Shown: in pieces, positions 32,625 through 43,626 of the stretch | How positions within the stretch are numbered: position 1 is the stretch's first letter | Layout of the letters: each line of letters starts with the position of its first letter | Source of the DNA: Desmodesmus armatus | Lineage: Eukaryota; Chlorophyta; Chlorophyceae; Sphaeropleales; Scenedesmaceae | Assembly (NCBI GenBank): GCA_007449985.2 | Contig: VIIQ02000689.1 | Coordinates: forward strand, 186,001-250,000 | DNA length: 64,000 bases | Reading direction: 5' to 3' | Translations under genes and position numbers: made by a program | The notes under the pieces: model-generated | What the model saw: only the letters and a program-made list of their open reading frames with translations | What the model was told of the DNA's origin: nothing | Databases searched by the model: none

Positions 32625-32848
32625 CTGGACAGGTCTATCAAGAACAGTGTCACCCCTGTGTATATAACCAGTTGTCAGTTGTGCAGTTACCTGATCTAAC
32701 AGTTATTCAGTTTCGGCACAGCAGAACAGCAGGCCCGTGCAGCGTGGATCATGACGTTTTGTTCATGTCTGCAGTAGTGGGGGCTGTTCTACGCCCTTCA
32801 GTTTGAGATCCAGCACGTATCGCGTCTGTCATCGTACCTAGAGCTTTC

Positions 32849-33202
32849 ATGGAGCAGCAACACGAGCCTCAGCGCTGTGTGTTTGGCTTTGAATGTCGGG
32901 ATTCGGGGGTTGGCAACAGCAAGTTGAGGGCGAGGCCAGCTGATCGCCCAGCATCGAGTTTGCTCTCGACACAGCTCAGGGCCACTCCCCACTCTCTTAA
33001 CACAGTCGGCAGCAACTACGAGGAGTCAGAGGAGACCGATGACGAGTTCTATGAGAGCAGCGAAGACAACAGCTGCTGCGAGTCTTCTGTGTCGTCGATC
33101 TCCTCGCCCATACCCATCCCCTACAAGGCCACACGGTGCGCCGATTCTAGGTTTCAACAGGCGTGTGACACGCGATTCTGGACCAAGTGCACTGTCTCGT
33201 GA
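32849..33202 (+). CDS. Hypothetical acidic/Ser-rich protein
   Basis: A 117-codon ORF from an ATG (MEQQHEPQRCVFGFECRDS). The middle is Asp/Glu/Ser-rich (NYEESEETDDEFYESSEDN), followed by SSVSSISSPIPIPYK. No family is recognised. It could continue in downstream plus exons at about 33265-33322 (MDGLPVWWLPSRAVYTSSQLQ, good gtgagc donor) and 33425-33520 (to a stop), but the joining phase is not established. The opposite strand overlaps a possible exon of the neighbouring minus gene, so only one reading is likely true. Confidence 0.35.
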   Translation: MEQQHEPQRCVFGFECRDSGVGNSKLRARPADRPASSLLSTQLRATPHSLNTVGSNYEESEETDDEFYESSEDNSCCESSVSSISSPIPIPYKATRCADSRFQQACDTRFWTKCTVS

Positions 33203-33520
33203 TGGCCCTTGGGTCTCCAGGTGGTTGCTGACCCCTTGGCGCGATTTGCTGTCCTGCAGGTATGGATGGCCTCCCTGTGTGGTGGCTCCCAAGCCGTGCC
33301 GTCTATACGTCATCACAGCTGCAGGTGAGCAGTGCTGCGGCCAACTGCACTCTTACTGCCGATCATGAATCACCACCAATGCGCGCAGGATCGCCACATC
33401 ACCGCTGTCTTTCCTGCTGTGCAGGTGCAGCGCAGCCAGTGTGCCCCTCAACCCGGCCAGCTGCAGCATCACCAAGCTCAGTCGCACAATGGCCACGGCC
33501 AACAGCGCGAGCACAGCTAA

Positions 33521-36500
33521 GAAGGGGATCATGGGCAACCCGCCTCGTGCAGTCCTGCCAGCACAGGACAAGCTGCCATGTGCAGGCCATGCTGGTGCTG
33601 TGTGCTTCTACTGTTCTTTTCACCGCCACAATATGATTTGTTGTGCGTATCATTGATCCCCTGATCATGTGTCAGGGTGTGTGCTGGCAGCCAATCTGTT
33701 GTCCTGCAGTACGGCAGTGTGCTTGTCGTGACTCAGCACATGAGTCAGCACGGCTGAGGCGGTCATCGCAGCTTTTACTCAGCAGGCTGAATTGATTGGT
33801 GGTCCCATCAGCGAGCATGCTCGCTGCACCCCTGCTGGCCAGGTGGGCGGACCAGGTTGGTTGTGTGAGGTGTGTTTCATCGATTGTGTGAAGTGTGTGA
33901 TTGAAAGAAGAAAGACAGGTCGATGGTGTGTGTGGCAGTGTTCGGCTTGTGTGCACTCGCTGCACAGCAATGCCTGCAGTGCTTGTTAGGAACGTCTTCT
34001 CGGTGTGGTTGTGTGTTGAGCCTCTTGACGTGTGTGCTGGGCTTGCTCTTGTTGCCTTTGGTCAACTTTCCTGCTGGGCTGGCATGCACACACATGCCAT
34101 GCCCTCAGGCTGCCACTTTGGTGGAGCCCTTTGGCACACAGCGCTTTCCTGCTTGGATCTTTTGTTGTGTGTAGTATGCTCGACACTGCGTGTGTGGACG
34201 CTGCTGGCATCGCATGTGCCTCTGCACCCCAGCTTCTCCCATTCTTCTTTGGTAGTCACACTTGGTTGTTTGTCGGCCAGTGCTGCGGTGGCTTATAGAG
34301 CACGCGCGGCTGTGCCTCCTCTCGCTTTGTGTTGTGTGCGGTGCTTGCATTTCGTTGCCCAATGTTGTCCCTCCTGCAGATGCTTTTCCAATCACTGAGC
34401 ATCACCAGGGTGCATGTGAGCCCGTGCCGGTGTATTAGTGGTGCGCTGGCTTGCTTGTTGCATGTGGTCGTGGTAGTTGTTGCACACTTGCGCCAGGTTT
34501 GGTGTATCCCTTTTGCTATCTTGCATACGTAATCAAGGCTGTGTGTGGGCACTGACGAGCACACTGTGGAGACGATGCAGTGCCACTCAAGCTTCAGAAG
34601 TGGTGCGTGTTGGTGTACTATTAGGCTGATTGTGTGCTGTTGCATGTGCTGCAGTTGACCTTGGATGTTGTGATTATGCCATCTTCTGTATGCCTCTTTG
34701 CTTACCATGCAACATGTGTGTCTGTTCAGGTTGCCTGTGCTGTGTGTTTTTGTCTGCGGTGTGAACTGTGTGTTTGATGCTTGTGCCATACTCTGGCGCG
34801 GGGACAACTATTGTGTAGGGCATGGCTTCTATGGCAGCAATTCCGTCGCTGGACGTTTTGTACACTTTCAGGGCTGCCCGTTCTAGCCTCACCGAGTTCG
34901 GTGTCTTGCGCCCCATCCTTTGGTTGTGGCACTCCTTGTATCTTCTAGTACTGCACAGTCGCTTGTATGTCGTAGTCTTGAACAGTGGCTGGCAACGCGG
35001 TGTCCTGTTTGAGGGGCTGCGTGCAGTCGTATCACACCGTCATGAGTGGCGTTGGCGCTGCTGATCTGTGGTAGCGCACATGCATGGGTGGGCGCCATGC
35101 GCGAGGGAGTGTTGCAGCGTAGGATGGGCACTGTTGCCCTGAACCGCAAGCCGCAGCCACCACCTGTGGCATGTTGAGGCAGACTCGCAGTTTGCTCTCA
35201 ATGCGCCCAGCCTCCTGCATGCATGCATTCTTGACTGTCAGCACACCTTGTTTGTACTGGTGTAGATTTTTTTGTACCAGATTTCACGTGTGAATAGCTC
35301 TTTGCTTCTTCTCTCTGTTAGTATATAGCATGCATGCTGGTTTGGCAGACTGACGCATCCCTCCGCACAGCCTCTGCTGAGTGCTATGCGCACAGCATGC
35401 TTGTTGGATGTGGGTGGGCCCAAGCATGGCAAGCATGCCACTTTTGAACGTGCTAGCCACAGCACCATTGAACAGCTTGTGCTGCTCGCTGGAGCATATG
35501 TAGCCGTGCACTGTCAAGGTGGTCAGCTTTTGCAATGTCTCAAGGGTGATCCAACCCAGCCTTGTGCTGGGGTGGTGGAGGGCCAGCCAACTTTGGCCCT
35601 TTGCGAGGTGGCAATAGCTCTAAATATCAGATGAGCCGGCCAGCAGTACTGCTGGCATCACTGCACCCTGATGCACTGGGGTCGCAAAGGCCCAACCTGC
35701 TTGGCCAGTACCACTGGACCTGATGCAGGCAGGGTGAGCAGGCTCCAACCTGCAGTGACAACCTGTGTTGCCTGCGATACGCCCATGTCATGTTGTTTTG
35801 ACATCACCACCTTGTCCTCACTTCCAACATGCTGCACGTTAGTTACGTCACTTGTATTTTGGTGCTGCGATTGCCGAGGTTATAGTCTTGTTAGTGGTGC
35901 TTAGGCAGCTGTTTGCGCAATTTGCTTGTTTCATGGGCATACTTGTGCAGATACTTGTGGCCTTGCCGGCGCTGTGCAGGCGCCGACAGGTATCACTACA
36001 CAGGTGCTGCCAGTGCTTAGCTTTGGCCTTGGAAGGTACTGCATGTGCTTGCGCCTTGACAGTGAAGTGGTCTGTGGCACCTTGCTCAGCTAGCAGGGTG
36101 AAGGCGCTTTGCTGACAGGCTTGCTGATAGGACACTGTTTGTCTGTATGTGAACTGTGCGGGCTGTACCAACTGTGCGGCATGCTGCCGTGTGTGGTTCA
36201 TACAGCTGGACGTTGTCCCGCGCAAGGGGACAGTACTGGTTGAAGGGTGGGTTGGTGATGGTGGGAGGATCTGCAGCACGCGACAACTTTCTTTACCGTA
36301 GCACGCTACGAGGCAATGTATTTCGGTCAATGATGGCATTTGCTGTTGGGAACATGTACAGGTACGGTTTCCTGTTGCCTTTCAGCCTGCTGCAAGGGCG
36401 CGCTCGGCCTTCGTGACCACCATCAACAAGTGGGAGGGGCGTTAGAATGTGCTGTGTCACTGAAGTGACCACCACCGCTGTGTGGGATGGGCCGTCTGAA

Positions 36501-38476
36501 TGTGCCGTGTCGCTGGAGGCTCACTAGACTTGGCTGCATGCATCCCTCGCCGTCAGTTACGTTGACCAGACATTGACCAGTCCTGGTGGCCTGCAGGAGG
36601 CGTCTGGCCCTGGTCTGGACCAGAGGCTCTGGTCAGGCTGGAGGCAATCCCTCTGTGCTTGCCAGTTGCTGTGTGTGGCTTTGGCTGCTCCAAGGCAGTG
36701 CTAATGAGTGGAGAAGTTGGATGTGTGGAGACGTTGTATGCTTGAGCGTCACTTGTTTCACAACAATATACCATACTGCTCCCTTGGCGTCGTTGCTTGA
36801 GACTTGGAATTGTGTTCAAGCACACGCTCTCTGCATGCATGTGGCGTACTGCATCAGTGGCTGTTGTGGTGAGAGAATATACTGTTGGTGCGGGCCCGGT
36901 CCCAGCTACATACTTTGAAGGGCACCCGAAGTGAGTGTGTGTGCTGGAAGGCAGCATGTAACCTGACAGCCACCTGGCTGGCTGGTGCATGGCAATGTGC
37001 ATAAGGCATAGTTTGATGCGCTTGATGCTGCTGTGTGGTTGTCTTATGCATTGTTGTCAGTTTGTGTGGTGGTAGGCCCAGGGTGCATGCTTTTTTTCAC
37101 ATATGCACACATCAGGATGCTGGTTGTGTGCCCTCAACGTGTGCTTTACATCAAGCTGTGAGTGTGCAGGAGGGGTGTGTGCTGTGCTTCCGACCACTGG
37201 TGGCAGTGGATGCTGAGCGTCTGGGTGGGCTTGTGCTTCTGTTTGGTGCTGATACCTGTGATTTGCATGATGCTGCAGCCTCTGTGCAACAGAGCAGCCT
37301 GCTTTCAGTGATATGTTGTGGCTATGCCACCTGTACCCATTGTTGTCCGTAGTGTTACCTCAATACTGTGGGTGGGGTTGCTGTTGATTGCAACCAGGGA
37401 CTTATGTTTTCTGTTAGGCAGCTAAGGCAGCCTGCTCAGGTGGTATTTCATTATATCAGCAAACCGCCTTCCAGCAGGCTGCCTGTCTCTGTCCGTCTGG
37501 TCCATCCATGGTGGCATGTTTGTCTCTGGTTCTGCAGCACCGCTGCTGCTGTCTTTGTATGTGTCATCCGTCCATGCATGGGCACGCAGGGTGTGGTGCT
37601 GTGTTGTCAAGGTCTGGGGTGTTTGCAACTCCCAGCACTGTGCCCGCACCACGCGGTGTGTGCCTCACTGTACCGCTGTTGTGCTTGCCTGCTAAGCAGG
37701 GTTTGATTTGTTAATGACTGGTACACACCCTGGTCCTGTGGACTGGGCAGACCCCGGCTTTTTACAAACTTGACTAGCCTGGAGGCACTTTTAGGCCCTT
37801 GACTGCAGGTTCATGCTGGCCGACAGTCCTGCTGGTCGGGTCGACTGTGCCAGTCTGGGATGCCTTTTATGGCTGATTGACCTGCAGTGGCAAGTGGCGT
37901 GTTGCTTTGCTCAAATCTGTAACTGCGACATGGACCTGACTGCGAGCTTATTTCTTAGGAAGAGTAGGGGTAGGGGATGTTGAAGGACACTGTGGTCTGA
38001 AAAAGAGGTCTCATTGGCACATATGGCGCAGTACAGGCTGTTGCGTGATAAATTGTCAAGTCCAGCTCGTGCATGCTGGAAGGTTCCCTCCTGTCCCTTA
38101 GCTGTCACACCAGCTACCCCAGGGCACAGGCCTGGGCTGAGCAACGTCCTTCCTCCAGCCAGCATGCCCCTGTACCCCTGAACAGTGGCAGTTGCTCAAA
38201 ACAGAATACACGTCTTCATATGTCGCCGCAATCATGTTCACATCCACAACTTGCCAGGCAGTCACTGTCCACTGCAGAAAACACCTAAGACGACACATAC
38301 GTGCTAGCTACCCATGTATGCTCTATGCCAACCTTATACGGTTGTGCTGGGTGTTGCCAGCCAAATTTGTCTCGGACATCCATACTAGAGCACTCCACAC
38401 ACCCAAGCAAACAAAAGCAAGCTCAACTCCAACACCACGTCACACACAACACTGCAGTGGCAGCCCAAACCCCTGC
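33521..38476. other. Gene-poor stretch with strand composition switch
   Basis: No recognisable protein family on either strand. From about 33.8 to 37.9 kb the plus strand is strongly T/G-rich with many TGTG runs. From about 38.05 kb it becomes A/C-rich up to the cardiolipin synthase stop. This is the pattern expected for two converging transcribed 3' flanks. The long minus-strand ORFs here (for example 34256-34807 and 35848-36339) lie on the T-poor strand and are explained by few stop codons. Confidence 0.6.
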
Positions 38477-40468
38477 CTACTGCTGCCCAGGCTTGCCCTG
38501 CTGCGAGGGTTCAGCAGGTGCTAGGAGCTTGTCCTTCAGGTACAAGTGTGCATACGCCCCCGCTGATGCCATGGTGGTACCAGCGGTGACAACCTCTAGT
38601 GCCCCCAGCACATCTGCATCAGGCAGGCCCTGCCACTCATGCCCCATGCAGCAGGCCACCAGGGCCATGACTAGTGCAGTGTTCGCTTTACTGATCAGCA
38701 AGGGCCGGATCATTGGCAGGCCTCCTGCTGCTGACGGCTGCTGCTGCCCTGCTGCTGTTGTCTGCTGCGGCTGCGCGCCGCCAACCGCGCCGTGTTCTTG
38801 GCTGTCAGCCTTGCTGCTGCTGCTGCTGCTGCCAGCAGCAGTGTTGCCGGTATGCCCCAGCACTGGGTGATCCACATCAAAGAATGCGGCAGCACCCGGC
38901 CACACCCCACCAAACATGCGCAGGCGGTACCAAAACATCCCAGCAACCTGCGCGCTGTCCCGCCCCACCACCAGCACAGCCAACCAGCCTGGCACCATGC
39001 CCACGTAACCCAGGGTCCCCACTGCAGTGGCCACAAACACCTTGTCAGACAGGGGGTCCAGGTAGGAGCCCAGCTTGCTGGTGTGACCCATCCACCTTGC
39101 CAATGAGCCGTCCAACCAGTCGGAGGCCTGCAACAGGGCAGAATGCAGAACAGACAGCAGCAGCACAGCCTGTAACATCAAATTCAACCCCAAAGGCCAA
39201 AGGCCAAAGGCCAAAGGCCAAAGGCCAAAGGCCAAAGAGGGGCTTGAAGACTGCATGGTCGATCAGATGCTCAAGCAGTTGGGACAGCTGCCTTGTGCCC
39301 ATCCAGCAGGGCTGCCTGCGCGCAGTCCAAAGCAAGTGCCTCAATGACTGCGAGGCCTGCAAACGCGGATCTGAAAAGCCTGGTGCTGAAGACGTGCAGC
39401 ACTGCACGAGCCTGGCGCCTTCTTAGCTGAGGTCAGCCAGCCCCTGGCTCCCTGCTCCCCTTCCAGCAGCACAGTCAACCCCCTCACCCCTCTCTCAGCC
39501 AGGGGTCTGATTCAAGGGTTGGTGTGTTAGTAGTACCCCTGCCCTCCACTTACCCCAGCTGCAGCTGTGAGGGCGACAGCCAGTGGCCACTGCTGTGAGG
39601 CGATGCTGTAGGCCAGCCAGGGGCCCATAGCAACACGCGACAGGGACAGCAGGTTGGGCAGGGTGGTCCAGGAGGAGCCAGGGAGCTTGCCCTGTGGCTC
39701 TGACTGCTGCTGCTCTGGTGGCTGGGGTAACCTTTGACTGTCACCTGGCTGATGCTGCTGCGGCTGGTGCGGCTGGTGGTGGTGTGTGGTTGGCTGTGAC
39801 TGGTCGTGGACGAGCCTGTGGGGCTGTAGCCACATGCTGTTGCATTGGGGCAGTGATAGCCGAGTCTGCTGCGGGTGTCTGTGACACAGGTGTGGCTGGC
39901 TGCATGGCGGCTGCTGGGACACCTGTGTGGTTGTACATGAGACAGGCATGTTGTGCCTGCCCCAATGCATCCACTGGCTGCGGGGTGACTGCCGCAACTG
40001 CGCCAGAACCATCTGCTGCTGCTGTGCAGTGCGCTGGGGGCAGGGAGGAACCCTGGTGAGGCTGGGTAAGGACCCTGTACACTCCTGCTGTCGGCCAGGT
40101 GCCAGCACTGACGCCCCCGGGGTGTTTTGGCAGTGCAGCGCTAGGGCAGCCAGCACAGCAGTGCGGGTGGGCCGCTCGGCAGCCTCCATACCATTCCTGC
40201 AGGACCCTAGGCAATGCATTGCACACCAATCACACATCAGCGAGACGGCTGCGTTAGTCAGTCAGGGAGGCAGCAGGGCTGTCCTGGACATCTGTTGTGT
40301 GTGCTCACCTGGTGGCCCCTGAGGGGCTTGGCAGTGGTGGTGGTCATGCAGCAAGCTGAGCGTCAGTTGCGCGAGGAGCGTGGTGCTGGAGCTGTGAGCA
40401 GCTACAAGAGCTGCACCGCAGCTGGGCACAGCAGTGCCACTGCTGTGTCTCAGGGCCAGCGCCCACAT
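38477..40468 (-). CDS. Cardiolipin synthase-like CDP-alcohol phosphatidyltransferase
   Basis: Three exons chain exactly: 40309-40468, 39554-40206, 38477-39127 (487 aa). The start MWALALRHSSGTAVPS is Arg/Ser/Ala-rich, as in an organelle transit peptide. Residues of about 60-235 are a low-complexity Gln/His/Pro linker. The catalytic domain begins at LPNLLSLSRVAMGPWLAY, just before the exon 2/3 junction. Exon 3 opens with DWLDGSLARWMGHTSKLGSY and LDPLSDK, giving D274, D277-G278, A281-R282, G291, D295 and D299: the complete DxxDGxxAR...GxxxDxxxD signature. Several hydrophobic segments follow, interrupted by a Ser/Gln-rich insert. Known role: joins CDP-diacylglycerol and phosphatidylglycerol into cardiolipin in the inner mitochondrial membrane. 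Alternative: phosphatidylglycerophosphate synthase of the same superfamily; the LTDxLDG-type placement favours cardiolipin synthase. Confidence 0.88.
39190..39237. repeat. Heptanucleotide (AAAGGCC)n repeat
   Basis: About 6.5 perfect units inside the second intron of the cardiolipin synthase-like gene. The unit is not a multiple of three, and its ORF reading (LAFGLWPLAFG) is intronic. Confidence 0.95.
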
Positions 40469-41018
40469 GTCTGGCAGATGATGGGGGCCCCCACTGCTGA
40501 GCAGCAGCCTCTGGTGTGTGTGTCGACTGGGCAGCAGAGGTGAAGGCGAGTGCAAGGCTTGAAAAAGGATTCGTGTTTGACAGGTGTTGGCAGCCGTCAC
40601 TCGGACAATGTACAGTACAATTGCTTGGATCAGCCAACAAGGATGACTGAGGCAAGGAGCTGTATCGCACACCAAGGTCAACTGCTCATTGGAGATTTTG
40701 CGTTCATTGTGATCTGTCTTGTGGCGTGTTTGATGTTTGCCATCCAAAAGCCTGAGACCATAAGCCTGGTCAGGTCATTGGATTTTCAAGGCTCAGCGAT
40801 GACGCCCTGGGACATGTCTCAGTGAAAGATTCACGTTCGACCAGTTAGTAAATGATGACCTGTACGCCTACATGAAACCTTTATTTCCCTTTGCCCTATC
40901 GACCAGCAGTGTGGCTCCAAAGCTAGGCGTCATCGTGCTTCAAACTTGCTTCTTGGTCTAGCAGACAATTTCTGCCTGTCCTTGGAGGCCGGCAGCTTTC
41001 GCCCTGGCAGCCTCGCCC

Positions 41019-43626
41019 ATGGAGTCGGCATGCGACCATATTTCGATGGACACGGCTTGCCTGCGCTTGAGAGGGCTTGAGTTCTCCTGCACACGTGCTC
41101 AGGTTGTCGATTTCTTTGCGGACTACCCCGTGCTCGACGTGGTGATCACACGCTCTGAAGGTGGGACAATCGGTGTCATATGCTCAGTTAGGGTGCTAGG
41201 GGTTGACCTGCGACGCGGTTGGGCTCACGGCTGCTGCAGTTTGGTTATGGCAGCGTGCTCAAAGGACGTAGGGAGCTGCCGACACCTGCTGCTCGCTCTT
41301 TTGGCCTCTGACCCCTGCTGGCCTGCTGCTGTCTGGCGCTCAGGCAAGCCAAACGGGCAGGCGTTCGTGCTGCTGCCCAAATTAGAAGCTGTCAAGGCTC
41401 AGGTGGCGCTGAACAACCGGTACCTGGGCAAGAGGTTCATCGAGTAAGTGCTTTGGCGTGCTGACCCCCCGGTCCTGCAGCTGTTGCAAGACAGCGGGAG
41501 TGGTACTGGAGGGCAGGGCACAAACATGCATGAACTCCACAAGCAGGCCAGCAGCCGGAAAAACGTTTCTTCCAGACTTCGATGCTTGGACGCCGTGCAC
41601 GCCAAACACCTGACCTCCAGTTGACCATGAATTTTTACTTCAACTGTGCTGCAGGATTTTTACTTCAACTGTGGCAGACATGGAGACAGCGCGCCGCATG
41701 TCTGCTGACCAGCCCAGCAAAGCCACAAGCAGCTCAACTGCAGGCAGCAGCGGCAGCCAGCGGCCAAAGCAGAGCACCAACCTGCACATCATCAGGCTGC
41801 GTGGGCTGCCCTTCTCAGCCACTCCAGCAGACATTAAGGCCTTCCTGGCACCAGTAGAGCTGCCAGATGGCATCAACAGCATACAGATGGTGCGCCACCC
41901 TGATCTCAGGCCAACAGGGGAGGCATACGTGCACCTGCACACGGAGACCGAGGTCATGCAGGCGCTGAACAAGCACAAGCAGATGATGGGCAAGCGATAC
42001 ATCGAGGTGCGGCATGAACCACCGCTATGTAGGGTGTGCAGTAGTTTCTGCTTGTTACCTCAATTATGTGCGGTGCGCAGCAGGCAGCGGCAGCAGGCCC
42101 CCTGGCAGCTGGGTCAGTGCTCCCATGCTGGTCACGAGCCACAGGTCGCCAGTACTGGACTGTCCAGAGGCCGCAACGTTTGTGCCCATCAGCACAAGCT
42201 TCCACCTTGTGCACACTGAAATCCTGGAGCATGTACTGCGCCAATCGTGTGGCTGTGTCAAGGTCTTGACACCAGGAGCAGTGCTTGACGGACATGCACG
42301 CGGTGACCTGTGGTAGTGCTTGCTGACTAAGTGGGCATGTTTCCTGCGCGTGACTTCTGCAGGTCTTCCCAAGCTGCTTGGCTGAGCTGCAGCAGTCACT
42401 GGCGCCACCCAGACCCATGGGCTACCAGCAAGCAGATCAGGGCTACATGCAGGCACCCAGCGCAGCAGCTGGTGAGTGACTTGCCGCCAGCAGGCTCGCT
42501 ATGATATGCACACAGAACACCTCCCGTAGTGGCCGCAACTGCATGCATCTGCCCAGCTCCTAGCCATGGTCTGCATAAAACATGTTGGGGACCTCAACCA
42601 AGCGCACACATGTGCACCCTGCAGGAACACTGACGGTCACTGATGCCATGCTTGTGATGTGCTGTGCTGCGCTGCGCTGCGCTGCGCTGTGCTGTGCTGT
42701 GTGCTTGCGCAGCCGCTGACCTGTTGCAGGCCCCCATGCTTGGCACCCCAGGCAGTCCCGCAGCTCAGGCCGCATGGTTTGCGCGCCAGCAGCAGATGCT
42801 GCAGATGCAGCAGAAAATGCAGCTGCACGCAGCCGCGCAGCAGAAGATGCTATCAAGCCTGCAGCAGCGCCAGCAGCAGCAGGTGGCCAACCTGCGCTTG
42901 CAAGTGCAGCTGCAGGCCCATGCGCAGGCGCTGCCGAACCTCTTCCAGTCGGTGCAGCTCAACGATGTCGGCGCTGGCAGTCAGCAGGACACCATCCTGG
43001 GCATGCCTGGGCAGGCGCCACCGGGGCAGCAGCAGATGCTATGCTTGAACGGGTTTAACTCGCCGGTAGCGTCCATGTCTCCCGCCCAGGCCGCATTGAA
43101 CTCTGGCAGCATGGCGGTGTCCATGGCAGGTGTTGGGGTCGGCGCCACTGGTGGGATGTCCTCTTCGGGCAACATGGCGACCTCCATGAGTGGCTTGCAT
43201 GCCAGCTACAGCATGCTGGGCGGACCAACTCCGGGCGCAATGGCGCACACCGCTGCGGCTGCTGCCACAGCAATCTGCAGCCCCAGCCCGTTGGACGTGC
43301 AGTATGTGCCGTTCTTTTGCTCGGCCAACTCTGCGCCGATGGCGGCAGCGCTGATGCTGCAGGACAGCATGGGGCTGCAGCCATCCAGCTTGCAGATGTT
43401 TAACCCCAGCTGCGGAGCTATTGCAAAGCCTGCCAGCGCAAGCAACGCACAGCAGCACCTGTTTGCCGCCGACATCCTCAGCTCATCTGGCAACGCAGTT
43501 GACAGCACAGTGGGCGGCGCTTGCATCAACGGGGCAGCCGGGGCAGTGCCGCCTGCAGCGTTCTGCAGCGACCCCTTGCTGCAGGGTATCGGGGCCTTGT
43601 CAGGTCTTGGGTCCAACTCATTCTGA
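41019..43626 (+). CDS. hnRNP F/H-like RNA-binding protein (two quasi-RRMs, Gln-rich tail)
   Basis: Five exons chain exactly: 41019-41160, 41344-41443, 41655-42006, 42363-42471, 42713-43626 (538 aa). RRM1 (about residues 8-80) runs LRLRGLEFSCTRAQVVDFF to GKPNGQAFV and RYLGKRFIE. RRM2 (about 124-198) runs IIRLRGLPFSATPADIKAFL to GEAYVHL and KQMMGKRYIE. The RLRGLPF and GKRYIE motifs are typical of quasi-RRMs of hnRNP F/H, GRSF1 and ESRP, which bind G-tracts. The tail (about 199-538) is rich in Gln, Met, Ala and Ser, with no further domain. The start lies in a GCCATGG context. Likely role: nuclear pre-mRNA processing. Such specificity would fit a genome full of G tracts, though that link is inference. 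Confidence 0.9.

Noticed and set aside
33353..33571. A hydrophobic minus ORF resembling a membrane segment
   Set aside because: It is antisense to a plausible plus exon ending in a stop, has no partner exons, and is short.
39741..40229. An Ala/Pro-rich minus ORF in a second frame of cardiolipin synthase exon 2
   Set aside because: The other frame joins in phase to both flanking exons and the catalytic domain.
43039..43616. Minus-strand ORFs opposite the last hnRNP exon
   Set aside because: Shadow of a 914-bp plus-strand exon that is in phase with four upstream exons.
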